From Bryopsis sp. KO-2023 (lineage: Eukaryota > Chlorophyta > Ulvophyceae > Bryopsidales > Bryopsidaceae): a stretch of 64,000 nt of DNA. The notes beneath the pieces are model-generated. The model did no database searches and was not told the origin of the DNA. It saw only the letters and a program-made list of their open reading frames with translations. A program made the position numbers and the translations under genes. Positions 30,972 to 42,200 of the stretch are shown piece by piece. The stretch lies in assembly GCA_030272585.1 (NCBI GenBank), contig BSYQ01000006.1, positions 5,001-69,000 on the forward strand, written 5' to 3'. The first letter of the stretch is position 1; every line of letters starts with the position of its first letter.

Positions 30972-32010
30972 TCATCTCCATCCCCAAATCCTCTTCTCTT
31001 GGACTGATGCCTCCAGTTGATTCTGCTGGAAATATGCTGCTGCAATGTCTGGGCAGTTCTCCAAATTCCTGATAGGTTCCCAGCTGTCATGGCCTCTATC
31101 ATACCCCTGCCATCTGATGAGGAACTCTCTTGAGGTCCTCCCCCTGCCTCTGCCTCTTCTGATCTCTCTGTGATCCAAGAATCTCTCCACATGGAACTCT
31201 GGGTTTCCATCAATGATCTCAGGAGGAACTGGGTTGGGTTCCCTTTCCCCATACTGTTCATCCTGGATGTATCTCCTCAGCTTTGAGATATGGAACACTG
31301 GATGTAGACTCCACTGTTGAGGGACTTCCAGTTCATAGGCCACTTGGCCCACTCTCTTCAGAATCTTGAATGGACCCACATACTTTGGACCCAGCTTCTT
31401 GCATCTGTCCCCAGCCAGCTTCAAGTCTTTTGTACTCAGGAGGACCACATCATTCACCCTGAACTCATCTTCTCTCCTATGCTTGTCTGCATTCTGCTTC
31501 TGTCTGTTCTGAGCTCTGGCAATGCATGTCTTGGCTACCTCCACATCCATCTTCAGATCATTCAAAATTTCATCTACACCTCTGATGGGTGTCTCAATCT
31601 TCTTCCTCCCCAACAAGGCTGCAGGCACCAAAGGTTCTTCTCCAGAATTCAAGTAGAATGGGCTATACCCAGTACTTGATTGTTTCCCTTGGTTGTACAC
31701 AAATTCTGCTGCACTCAACTTCAGATCCCAATCTGTTTGGGAATGATCCACATAGGCTCTGAGGCTTTCTTCCAGTATCCTGTTGAGCCTCTCTGTTTGG
31801 CCATCTGACTGAGGATGTCTGGCAGATGACATCTTCAATGTTGTCCCCACCAGCTTCATCAACTCCTTCCACAGTTCAGATGTGAACCTGGCATCCCTAT
31901 CAGATACCAGATCCTCAGGCATCCCATGATGTCTCCAGACTTCATCAAATATCATCCTGGCCATTCCTACTGCTCCAATAGTTCCTTGGGTGGCACAGAA
32001 GTGAGACATC
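30972..32010 (-). pseudogene. pol: Element C pol, distal part (integrase end and chromodomain)
   Basis: The minus-strand remainder of pol beyond the insertion of B: integrase core (VSDRDARFTSEL, SARHPQSDGQTERLN) and a chromodomain-like end (FHVERFLDHREIRRGRGRGR, WQGYDRGHDSWEP). Nearly the same as the matching part of B. Confidence 0.9.
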
Positions 32011-32015
32011 TTGGA

Positions 32016-32379
32016 TGTGACAGTTCCAAAGTGCGAGAGGTGGGATTTGATCCCGGGACCTCTCAGTGTCGAGTATAGTAACGGTCGCGAGAGCGAACCA
32101 GGTGCTACGGTTGTCATATCGGTTAGGTCGGTTATGTAGCCGTCTGACCAATGACTAATGATGTGATAGTGTGATGGAACGGGTGACCATGTGTGACTGT
32201 ATCCGGACGGTGTAGTCCGGGGTCACGTGAGTGTGGAATTGGAGACAGTTACGGTTGGGACCGTTGACGGGATTCGAACCCGGGTCAACGGTTGACGAGT
32301 CTTAAGGCTTCTCGCCTTAGACCGTGTTGTTCGTGTTTGTAAAAGTTCTTTTTGTCTTATACCCCCACGGCTCTTTACA
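32016..32379 (+). repeat. 5' LTR of element B, with antisense tRNA-like modules
   Basis: 364 bp, TGTGACAG to TTTACA. Two tRNA-like segments lie on the minus strand: about 32110-32031 (B-box-like GGGATCAAATCCC) and about 32333-32261 (GGTCTAAGGCG resembling a D-arm; CGGG-TTCGAAT-CCCG, a T-arm). The LTR ends match those of C, but the modules between differ. Confidence 0.92.
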
Positions 32380-32475
32380 AGTGGTTTCGGAGCAAAGTGT
32401 ACTGGCTACACCCAAACGATCGGGCGGCCTGTGTGATATTGGGTTCATCGTGAAGACCGGGGGGGAGAACCAGAA

Positions 32476-34044
32476 ATGTCGGCGGAAGACTTGAACAACG
32501 TGCTGGAGTCAGTAGCAGCACTGAAGACGGGGTGTAAAGCACTGGAAGACCGTCTAGGGGAACTCGAAGGGTTGGAGATAAAGACAGAAATCGCGAATAT
32601 CCACAAAGCAGGACAGAACGTGGAGAAACTGGTGAATAAGCATGGCGACGAGTTCGCAAAGGTTCACAAAGCAGGCTTGGCAGTCGAAAAACTGGCGAAT
32701 AAACATGGTGAGTCCTTACAGAAACTGTCGAAAGCGGTCGGCAAGCTCGATGAAGCGGGAGCGGGGCTACAGGACAAGGTCAAAGCTGTAAAGGAGAAAG
32801 TTGCTGAGCTTGGAACCACGAACGAAACCAGACATGTCGAGACTACCGGAAAACTGGAGTTGTTGGAAAAATCGGCGGGCGAGATCCGCGCGGACATGCT
32901 GAAAGTTCGACAGGGAGGCACGAAACTGGAACAGAAGGTGTCAAAAGTGAGCCTCGAAAGCCAAGCGAACCACCAGAAGCTTATGCAGAAGTTGGACGAA
33001 CTAACGCTGAGCCAAACCCTACGAGAAACCCAGGCGATGGAGTTTCGGACGGAGACGGACACGAAGTTTACCACGGTGCTGGCAACGATGACGGAACTTA
33101 CGGAACAGCAGTCGACGGCGCAGTCTGCTGCAGGTCATACACTAGAAGCAGGCTCAGGCCTGCACAAGAAACTATTGGACCTGCAAGAACAAATGGCAAA
33201 CCAGAAGCTCGAACTGCAGGCATCGTTACTGGCAGCAAAACACGAAATGGAAGAAAGGATACGGCAAGCAAGAACAACGGCGGGAGCAACGAGTGGAGGC
33301 TCCGCTGCAGGGCCGTCGATACCTGATGCGTGGAACTTCGCGCCTATACGGCTGGGGAATCCTCCTCAGTTCTTCGGAAAAACCGGAGAAGGAGCTTCAG
33401 ACTGGGTGGAGAGCATGGAAACTTATTTTGTGGCGTCCGGGTGTCCGGTTGGAAAACGGGCACTGCTGGCGTCAACGGTGTTGAGAGGAGCTGCACAAGA
33501 GTGGTACACGGTGAAGAAAGCGTCAAACCCGATGGTGATGGCGAGCTGGGATGTGCTGGGGCAGGAGCTTATCGAATACTTCGACCCCTTTGACAAGGCA
33601 GAGACGGCCAGAGACCAGCTATTCCGGCTAACGCACAAGAAGGGCACGCTCAGGGAGCACATCTCTCTGTTTTCCAAACTCTTGATCAAGACTCCAACTA
33701 TGGCAACGGAAGACAAAATACATCTCTTCACGCACAGTCTACAGGCGAAGATAAAATCTCACGTCTTCTTAAACCGTCCTCAGACATTCGACGAGGCTGT
33801 TCAGTTGGCACTGCAAGCAGACCGGGCTGCAGGCCGAGCAGGAAACGAGCAGACTCCTTGGTACCCAAAACAAAACCGGCAGTATGACGATAAGATGGAG
33901 ATTGGCGCAGTGTCAGGAGAGAAGTGGAACCAGTCGTCACCCAAGAAAGGGAAATGTCATAACTGCGGAAAGTTCGGGCATTTCGCGAGAGAATGTCGAT
34001 CGAAGAAGAAGGGTGGCCAAAACAAGTCATCGGGAAACGAGTAA
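32476..34044 (+). CDS. gag: Element B gag
   Basis: 522 residues. The first ~200 form a long predicted coiled coil with repeating NKHGDEFAKVHKAG and KLANKHGESLQKL units, longer than in most gypsy gags. The capsid core follows (APIRLGNPPQFFGKTG, STVLRGAAQEWYTVKK), then one CCHC knuckle, CHNCGKFGHFAREC. The gene is CpG-rich. It overlaps pol by 52 bp, with pol in the -1 frame, as expected for frameshift expression. Confidence 0.93.
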   Translation: MSAEDLNNVLESVAALKTGCKALEDRLGELEGLEIKTEIANIHKAGQNVEKLVNKHGDEFAKVHKAGLAVEKLANKHGESLQKLSKAVGKLDEAGAGLQDKVKAVKEKVAELGTTNETRHVETTGKLELLEKSAGEIRADMLKVRQGGTKLEQKVSKVSLESQANHQKLMQKLDELTLSQTLRETQAMEFRTETDTKFTTVLATMTELTEQQSTAQSAAGHTLEAGSGLHKKLLDLQEQMANQKLELQASLLAAKHEMEERIRQARTTAGATSGGSAAGPSIPDAWNFAPIRLGNPPQFFGKTGEGASDWVESMETYFVASGCPVGKRALLASTVLRGAAQEWYTVKKASNPMVMASWDVLGQELIEYFDPFDKAETARDQLFRLTHKKGTLREHISLFSKLLIKTPTMATEDKIHLFTHSLQAKIKSHVFLNRPQTFDEAVQLALQADRAAGRAGNEQTPWYPKQNRQYDDKMEIGAVSGEKWNQSSPKKGKCHNCGKFGHFARECRSKKKGGQNKSSGNE

Positions 34045-37000
34045 GGCCTCCCTGGACCAGGCCAGGAGGGGCGTCAAAGAAACCTGGACATGCAAATGTG
34101 ATGTCGGAAATGTCGTCGGAAAGTCGTCAGAATGGTTCTCAAGACAAGGAAGGATTACAAGGAAATCAGAGGAATGTCAGTGATGGGAAGGTGCTAGTGG
34201 TTGATAAGGTTGAAGGGGGAACATCTAAAGGATCTCCTGAGAATGGTGCTCAGGCAAAGGCAGGATCCAGATGTAAAACATCTTCATCTTATTTGGGAAG
34301 GTTTGGGGGAGGGAAGCTTGCCAGATCCAGTACCTCAGATTCGAGGGCTGGCAAAGGGGATCCGGTCAGCAACAAAGCTAAGGGATCCATCCCCACAGTG
34401 TTGGGACAATCCATACAGAAAACCCCTGAGATGGAAGGGATAACAAAGGACAGTCTACAGTCCTCCCCTCCAAAAGGATCAGTGGTGATGCAGAAACAGC
34501 TACAGACACTCAAGGAATCCATCTCTAAGCCCAGAGAGGTTCTCACAGCCTCAGGAGTATGGAAATCCATACATGCAAAAGAGGAATCAAAAGGGAATCA
34601 TGGGATTCACAAGCAAGTCAGATTCTCATCATCAACTGAGACACATTGTCCAACACCAAACCAGGATACAGAGGAGAAAATGGTGACAGGGAAATTGGGA
34701 TCAGTGGGTCAAGGAGACCTGGGATCCACCCTGCTATATGTGCCTGGAAAATTGAAAACACAGACAGTCAAATGTCTTATTGACAGTGGAGCAACTGGAG
34801 ATTTTATGGATGTCATCACTGCCCAAGAGAATGCATTGAAAATCATCAAAAATGAACATCTATCAGTGGAGTTAGCTGATGGATCCAGAATCCTGCTAAA
34901 GGAGAAAGCCTTGATCAGACTCAGATTGGGTCCATGGGTGATAAAGAGGACCTTCTGGATGGTGCCAAACCTGAAACATAAGATCATATTGGGAAAAGCT
35001 TGGCTGGTGGACCACAATCCACACATTGACTGGAGGAGTCATGTGATCACCATCTGCAAGCCTAACAAAGTCCCAATCAAGCTACAAGGATTCCATCCAA
35101 AGGTAGCAGCAGTCCAGGATCCACAAGAGATCAATCTCCTCTCAGCCAGTGAAGCTAAGAAATGTTTGAAGAACAGAGATGGAGAGGCTTACCTGGTGCT
35201 GGTCAGGAAAGTTCAGGATCCCCAGGAATCAGGGGAAATCAATGCAGCCAAGCAAATCAGGAATCCTGGTGAAGCAAAGGCAGTCAAGGGTACAGAGGAT
35301 GGTACAGATGCCAATTTCAAAGGCATGGTCGATGGATTGGATGATGAACTACATGAGCTGAAGGATGTCCTTAATGAATACAAGGATGTCTTCCCAATGG
35401 ACCTACCTGATCATCTACCACCTCACAGACCATGGGACATGAAGATCCCATTGAAAGATGATGCTAAACCAGTTTTTGGACCACTATATAAGCAGTCCCC
35501 AAAGGAATTAGATGCTCTGAAGGAGCAATTGGACTATTTGCTACAGAAAGGAATGATCAGACCCAGCCACAGCAATTTTGGAGCACCTGTACTCTTTGTC
35601 CCCAAACCTGGAGGGGCATTGAGATTTTGTGTGGACTACAGAGCTCTGAACAGAGCCACAAAGGTCACTCAGTTTCCCATTCCTAGAATGGATGAGATGC
35701 TGGACAGGCTGAGCCATGCAAGGTACTTCAGCAAAGTGGACTTAAGGGCAGGATTTTGGCAACTGAGGATGGCACCAGGGGAGGAAGGAAAAACAGCTTT
35801 CAGGACAAAGTATGGCCAGTATGAATTTCTGGTCATGCCAATGGGACTGAGTGGATCACCTGGGCATTTCATGTCCATGATGAATGAGATCCTGGCTCCC
35901 TACATTGATAAGTTTGTTCAAGTCTTCCTGGATGACATCTTAATCTATTCATCCACCCCTGAAGAGCATGCAAAACACATGAAGATGGTGCTGGAGGCCC
36001 TCAGGAAACATCAACTGTATGCAAAGCTGGTCAAGTCTGCAGTAGGGAAAAAGGAAGTGGACTTTCTGGGAACATGGGTCACTCACCAAGGAGTTCAGCC
36101 TATGGCTGATAAGCTGGATGCAATCAAGAAGTGGCCTACACCCTCTAATGTCCATGATGTCAGGAGCTTCCTGGGATTGTGCTGCTTCTACAGAAGATTT
36201 GTGGCAAATTTCAGTGGGAAAGCTGCAGCATTGACCAACCTGACCAAAGGGAATCAGCAGTTCATATGGGGAAAAGAAGAACAACAGGCATTTGAAGATC
36301 TCAAGGATGCATTATGCTCAGCACCTGTTTTGATACATCCCAGGGAAGATTGGCCCTGGATTGTGGCCACTGATGGCAGTCAATCAGGAGTGGGGGGAGT
36401 ATTGATGCAAGAGGGGCCAGATGGCTTGCATCCAGTAGCTTTTGAATCCCATAAGCTGACTGATGCTGAAACAAGGTACCCCATCCATGAGATTGAGCTG
36501 TTGGGGATTGTCCACTGCCTAAAGAAGTGGAGAGCATATTTGGAAGGAAGAGAGTTTGTCCTCAGAACAGACAATCAGTCATTAATTTGGCTGGATTCTC
36601 AACAACACTTGAGCAGGAGGCAAGCTAGATGGGTGGAGTTTCTAGCTCCATTCAGGTTCCAAACTGTTCATATCCCTGGGAAAGATAATGTGGTGGCTGA
36701 TGCCCTATCCAGATGTCCACATCCAGTGGATCCAAGGGATTCTGGAAGTGGAGGGGGAGATTTGAGGGCATCTACACCAAATGGCACAACCAACACTCTT
36801 GTGAAGCATGATGGCAAAGTTCAGAGGTACCAAGGCTTGGGGGCCTGGGGAGAGAATCATCCACAGGATCTTGTGTTTGATGAACAACCAGGAGAGCCAT
36901 TGGGTTCCAGATTGGTGAAGGTTACTGGATGCCAAACTGGAAAGCTGCCTGAGAGACTGAAAACAGATGTGATGCCAAGTGATGCAAGAGGAGGTACCAA

Positions 37001-38591
37001 ATGGGGTACTGTAAATGGATTGCCAAGATCTGATGAACAAATCAATGCACTGGAGAAAACATCCATGGAACCTGTGGCTCAAGGGAGCCCACAAGAGGTT
37101 GCTGATGCCCAGAAGAATGATGTACATTGCAAGGAAATCCTGAAGAGATTGGATTCTGACATCCAGACCCAAAGGGTGTTCAAGATGTCTGCTGATGGAG
37201 TTCTACAGACTGTGGAAGGGAAGATTGTAGTGCCCCAGAGTCTGAAAGCAATGGTGATGAAGGAAGGGCATGACAGTTTGCTTGGAGGACACAAAGGGAA
37301 GGAAAGAACATTGTCTACACTACAGCAGAACTTCTGGTGGAAGAAGATGTCTCAAGAGGTGGCTCAGTATTGTAGGAGCTGTCCTGTGTGCCAGAAGACT
37401 AAGTCATCTACTCAGAAGATTGCTGGAGATTTACAGCCACTGCAAATCCCCACAAGAAGATGGAGCTCTGTGAGTTTGGACCTCATCACAGGATTACCAA
37501 GGACATCAAGGGGGAAAGATGCAATAGTGGTGTTTGTGGACAGGATGTCAAAGATGTCCCATTTCTGTGCAACTGAAGGAACCATTGGAGCTGTTGGGAT
37601 GGCTAAGATGCTATTTGATGAAGTCTGGAGGCATCATGGAATGCCTGAAGACCTGGTATCTGACAGAGATGCCAGGTTTACATCTGAATTGTGGAAAGAA
37701 TTAATGAAGCTGGTGGGTACTACATTGAAGATGTCATCTGCCAGGCATCCCCAATCAGATGGCCAGACAGAGAGGCTTAACAGGATACTGGAAGAGAGCT
37801 TAAGAGCCTATGTGAGCCATTCCCAAACAGACTGGGATTTGAAGTTAAGTGCAGCTGAATTTGTGTATAATCAAGGGAAACAATCAAGTACTGGGTATAG
37901 TCCCTTTTACTTGAATTCTGGAGAAGAACCCTTGGTCCCTGCAGCCTTGATTGGAAGGAAGAAGATTGAGACACCCATCAGAGGTGTGGATGAGATTTTG
38001 AATGACCTGAAGATGGATGTGGAGGTGGCCAAGACATGTATTGCTAGAGCTCAAAACAGACAGAAGCAGAGTGCAGACAAGCACAGGAGAATGGATGAGT
38101 TCAGTGTGGATGACATGGTCCTCCTCAGTACTAAAGATTTGAAGCTGGCTGGGGACAGATGCAAGAAGCTTGGGCCCAAATATGTGGGACCATTCAGAGT
38201 GAAAAAGAGAGTGGGTCAGGTGGCCTATGAATTGGAAGTCCCACAGCAGTGGAGTCTGCATCCAGTCTTCCACATCTCCAAGCTGAGAAGATTTCATCAG
38301 GATGGACAGTATGGGGAAAGGGAACCCAACCCAGTTCCACCTGAAATCATTGATGGAAATACAGAGTTCCATGTGGAGAGATTTTTGGATCATAGAGAGG
38401 TCAGAAGAGGCAGAGGCAGGGGGAGAACTTCAAGGGAGTTCTTGATCAGATGGCAAGGATATGACAGGGGCCATGATAGCTGGGAGCCTATCAGGAACCT
38501 GGAGAACTGTCCAGATGTTGCAGCAGCATACTTCCAGCAGAATCACTTGGAAGCAACAGAGCAGGAGAAGAAGGTTTGGAAGTGGAGATAA
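33993..38591 (+). CDS. pol: Element B pol with chromodomain
   Basis: 1532 residues. After a Ser/Lys-rich spacer come protease (VKCLIDSGATGDFMDV), reverse transcriptase ([33 protein letters not shown]), RNase H (VATDGSQSGVGGVL, FVLRTDNQSLIWL), integrase (GHKGKERTLSTLQQNFWW, CRSCPVCQKTK, VSDRDARFTSELW, DGQTERLNRILE) and a chromodomain-like end (FHVERFLDHREVRRG, IRWQGYDRGHDSWEP). From about 34140 on the DNA almost lacks CG dinucleotides, unlike gag and the LTRs of the same element. Confidence 0.96.
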   Translation: MSIEEEGWPKQVIGKRVRPPWTRPGGASKKPGHANVMSEMSSESRQNGSQDKEGLQGNQRNVSDGKVLVVDKVEGGTSKGSPENGAQAKAGSRCKTSSSYLGRFGGGKLARSSTSDSRAGKGDPVSNKAKGSIPTVLGQSIQKTPEMEGITKDSLQSSPPKGSVVMQKQLQTLKESISKPREVLTASGVWKSIHAKEESKGNHGIHKQVRFSSSTETHCPTPNQDTEEKMVTGKLGSVGQGDLGSTLLYVPGKLKTQTVKCLIDSGATGDFMDVITAQENALKIIKNEHLSVELADGSRILLKEKALIRLRLGPWVIKRTFWMVPNLKHKIILGKAWLVDHNPHIDWRSHVITICKPNKVPIKLQGFHPKVAAVQDPQEINLLSASEAKKCLKNRDGEAYLVLVRKVQDPQESGEINAAKQIRNPGEAKAVKGTEDGTDANFKGMVDGLDDELHELKDVLNEYKDVFPMDLPDHLPPHRPWDMKIPLKDDAKPVFGPLYKQSPKELDALKEQLDYLLQKGMIRPSHSNFGAPVLFVPKPGGALRFCVDYRALNRATKVTQFPIPRMDEMLDRLSHARYFSKVDLRAGFWQLRMAPGEEGKTAFRTKYGQYEFLVMPMGLSGSPGHFMSMMNEILAPYIDKFVQVFLDDILIYSSTPEEHAKHMKMVLEALRKHQLYAKLVKSAVGKKEVDFLGTWVTHQGVQPMADKLDAIKKWPTPSNVHDVRSFLGLCCFYRRFVANFSGKAAALTNLTKGNQQFIWGKEEQQAFEDLKDALCSAPVLIHPREDWPWIVATDGSQSGVGGVLMQEGPDGLHPVAFESHKLTDAETRYPIHEIELLGIVHCLKKWRAYLEGREFVLRTDNQSLIWLDSQQHLSRRQARWVEFLAPFRFQTVHIPGKDNVVADALSRCPHPVDPRDSGSGGGDLRASTPNGTTNTLVKHDGKVQRYQGLGAWGENHPQDLVFDEQPGEPLGSRLVKVTGCQTGKLPERLKTDVMPSDARGGTKWGTVNGLPRSDEQINALEKTSMEPVAQGSPQEVADAQKNDVHCKEILKRLDSDIQTQRVFKMSADGVLQTVEGKIVVPQSLKAMVMKEGHDSLLGGHKGKERTLSTLQQNFWWKKMSQEVAQYCRSCPVCQKTKSSTQKIAGDLQPLQIPTRRWSSVSLDLITGLPRTSRGKDAIVVFVDRMSKMSHFCATEGTIGAVGMAKMLFDEVWRHHGMPEDLVSDRDARFTSELWKELMKLVGTTLKMSSARHPQSDGQTERLNRILEESLRAYVSHSQTDWDLKLSAAEFVYNQGKQSSTGYSPFYLNSGEEPLVPAALIGRKKIETPIRGVDEILNDLKMDVEVAKTCIARAQNRQKQSADKHRRMDEFSVDDMVLLSTKDLKLAGDRCKKLGPKYVGPFRVKKRVGQVAYELEVPQQWSLHPVFHISKLRRFHQDGQYGEREPNPVPPEIIDGNTEFHVERFLDHREVRRGRGRGRTSREFLIRWQGYDRGHDSWEPIRNLENCPDVAAAYFQQNHLEATEQEKKVWKWR

Positions 38592-38906
38592 GAGGACTTC
38601 AAGAGCTGAATAGTGAGTAAATGAGAGATATCTCTGAAGAGACATGGGAATGAGAGAAAGAGTTCAGTCTATGATTGTTGGGGGTTCAGGGGAGATGGTG
38701 TTAGTGCTGAGACCAGGTCAGCTGTTTCTTTTTCTACTGTCTTTGGGATGGTCTTTCAGATGGGGCTTTTCCTTTTTGCTTTTGGGAGGTCTTTGGGATT
38801 TTTCCTTTTGCTTATGGGGGAGTGCTCTATTTCTTTGCTGGAGTCTGTATGTGCTTAGTTGGTGACCTTAGGTCTGGGGCCAGATTTCTAAGGTCAGGGG
38901 GAGTCT

Positions 38907-39270
38907 TGTGACAGTTCCAAAGTGCGAGAGGTGGGATTTGATCCCGGGACCTCTCAGTGTCGAGTATAGTAACGGTCGCGAGAGCGAACCAGGTGCTACG
39001 GTTGTCATATCGGTTAGGTCGGTTATGTAGCCGTCTGACCAATGACTAATGATGTGATAGTGTGATGGAACGGGTGACCATGTGTGACTGTATCCGGACG
39101 GTGTAGTCCGGGGTCACGTGAGTGTGGAATTGGAGACAGTTACGGTTGGGACCGTTGACGGGATTCGAACCCGGGTCAACGGTTGACGAGTCTTAAGGCT
39201 TCTCGCCTTAGACCGTGTTGTTCGTGTTTGTAAAAGTTCTTTTTGTCTTATACCCCCACGGCTCTTTACA
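38907..39270 (+). repeat. 3' LTR of element B
   Basis: 364 bp, apparently identical to the 5' LTR; followed by the TTGGA target duplication. Confidence 0.97.
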
Positions 39271-39275
39271 TTGGA

Positions 39276-42200
39276 CATCCTGTCCACAAAAACCACAATG
39301 GCATCCTTCCCTCTGGCTGTCTTGGGTAATCCTGTGATGAGGTCCAGACTCACAGAGCTCCATCTTCTGGTTGGAATCTGCAATGGTTGCAAATCCCCTG
39401 CAAGTTTCTGTGTTGATGCTTTAGTCTTTTGGCACACTGGGCAACTCCTGCAATATTGAGCTACCTCCTGGGACATCTTCTTCCACCAGAAATGCTGTTG
39501 CAATACAGCCAGTGTTCTCTCCTTCCCTTTGTGTCCTCCAATCAGACTATCATGTCCTTCTTTCATCACCATTGCTTTCAGACTTTGTGGCACCACAATC
39601 TTTCCTTCCACAGTCTGTAGAACTCCATCAGTAGACATCTTGAACACCCTTTGGGTCTGGATGTCAGAATCCAATCTCTTCAGGATTTCCTTGCAATGTT
39701 CATCATTCATCTGGGCATCCGCAACCTCCTTTGGACTCCCTTGAGCCATAGGTTCCATGGATGACTTCTCTAGTGCATTGATTTGTTCATCAGATCTTGA
39801 CAATCCTTTGCCAGTACCCCATTTGGTACCTCCTCTTGCATCACTTGGCATCACATCTGTTTTCAGTCTCTCAGGCAGCTTTCCAGTTTGGCATCCAGTA
39901 ACCTTCACCAATCTGGAACCCAATAGCTCTCCTGGTTGTTCATCAAACACAAGATCCTGTGGATGATTCTCTCCCCAGGCCCCCAAGCCTTGGTACCTCT
40001 GAACCTTGCCATCATGCTGTACAAGAGTTTTTGTTGTGCCAGTTGGTGTAGATGCCTTCAAATCTCCCCCTCCACTTCCAGAATCCCTTGGATCCACTGG
40101 ATGTGGACATCTTGATAGTGCATCAGCCACCACATTATCCTTCCCTGGGATGTGGACAGTTTGGAACCTGAAAGGAGCTAGGAATTCCACCCATCTAGCT
40201 TGTCTTCTGCTGAGATGCTGTTGAGAATCCAGCCAAACTAATGACTGGTTGTCTGTCCTCAGAACAAACTCCCTTCCCTCCAAATAGGCCCTCCACTTCT
40301 TGAGACAGTGGACAATCCCCAGTAATTCAATCTCATGGATTGGGTACCTGGACTCTGCATCAGTTAGGGTGCGGTCACACTGGATCAATGATCCCGGGTT
40401 CATCGCGTCAACCCACAGTTTTTCTGTACGACACCTTGTTGAAAAGACGGAAGTTGGTCGTCGGACCACGTCGTCGTGAACCTGGTTCTCGCCTCGTGAT
40501 CCGGGTCGGGGACCCGGATCCCGAGAACCCGCGAGTTAACCCCAAACAGTCAGGGTTGACGCGATGAACCCGGGATCATTGATCCAGTGTGACCGCACCC
40601 TTAGCTTATGGGATTCAAAGGCCACTGGATGTAGTCCATCTGGTCCCTCCTGCATCAGTACTCCCCCCACTCCTGATTGGCTGCCATCTGTAGCCACAAT
40701 CCAGGGCCAATCTTCCCTAGGATGTATCAGGACAGGTGCAGAGCATAATGCATCCTTGAGATCCTCAAATGCCTGCTTCTCCTCTTCTCCCCATATGAAA
40801 TGTTGATTTCCTTTTGTCAGGTTGGTCAATGCTGCAGCCTTGCCACTGAAATTGGCTACAAATCTTCTGTAGAAACAGCATAATCCCAGGAAACTCCTGA
40901 CATCATGCACATTGGATGGTGTGGGCCACTGCTTGATTGCATCCAGCTTGTCAGCCATTGGCTGCACTCCTTGATGTGTAACCCATGTTCCCAGAAAATC
41001 CACCTCTTTTTTCCCTACTGCAGACTTGACCAGCTTGGCATATAGTTGATGTTTCCTGAGGGCCTCCAGTACCAGCTTCATGTGTCTGGCATGCTCTTCA
41101 GGAGTGGATGAATATATCAGGATGTCATCCAAAAAGACTTGGACAAATTTGTCAATATATGGAGCCAGGATCTCATTCATCATGGACATAAAATGTCCAG
41201 GAGATCCACTCAGGCCCATTGGCATCACCAAAAATTCAAACTGTCCATACTTTGTTCTGAATGAAGTCTTTCCTTCCTCCCCTGGGGCCATCCTCAACTG
41301 CCAAAATCCTGCCCTTAGATCCACTTTGCTGAAGTACCTTGCATGGTTGAGTCTGTCCAGCATCTCATCCATTCTAGGTATGGGAAACTGAGTGACTTTG
41401 GTGGCCCTATTCAGAGCTCTGTAGTCAACACAGAATCTCAATGCCCCTCCAGGTTTTGGGACAAAGAGCACAGGTGCACCAAATGTGCTGTGACTTGGTC
41501 TGATCATCCCTTTCTCCAGCAAATAATCCAATTGCTCCCTGAGAGCATCTAATTCTTTTGGGGATTGTTTATACAGTGGGCCAAAGATGGGTTTTGTACC
41601 ATCTTTCAATGGGATCTTCATGTCCCAAGGTCTGTGAGGTGGTAGATGATTTGGCAGATCCATAGGAAAGACATCCTTATAATCATTCAGGACATCCTTC
41701 AGCTCCTTGAGCTCATCATCCAATCCATCAACCATGCTTTTGAAGTTGGCATCTGTACCATCCTCAGTACCCTTGACTTCCATAGATTCACCAGGATTCC
41801 TGATCTGTTTAGCTGCATTGATTTCCCCAGATGCTTGAGGATCCTGAGCTTTCCTGACCAGCACCAGATATGCTTCCCCATTCCTGTTCTTCAGACATTT
41901 CTTGGCCTCACTGGCTGAGAGTAAATTTATCTCTTGTGGATCCTGGGTTGCTGCCACCTTTGGATGGAATCCTTGCAGCTTGATTGGGGCTTTGTTAGGT
42001 CTGCAAATGGTAATCACATGACTTCTCCAGTTTATGTGTGGATTGTGATCAACCAACCAGGCCTTTCCCAAAATGACCTTGTGCTTCAGATTTGGTACCA
42101 TCCAGAAGATCCTCTTTATCACCCAAGGACCCATTCTTATCCTGACCAGTGCCTGTTGTTTGAGTAGCAATCTGGAACCATCTGCCAGTTCCACTGAGAG

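Larger units (their letters stand above)
32016..39270 (+). mobile_element. Element B: plus-strand Ty3/gypsy chromovirus, looks whole
   Basis: 7255 bp, with LTRs of 364 bp (32016-32379 and 38907-39270) that show no difference by eye and a 5-bp target duplication TTGGA (32011-32015 and 39271-39275). Primer site at 32382, gag at 32476, pol at 33993, purine tract before the 3' LTR (about 38893-38906). Both frames are open, so it looks whole and is the newest insertion in the window. It lies inside the pol of its relative C, in opposite orientation. Confidence 0.97.
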
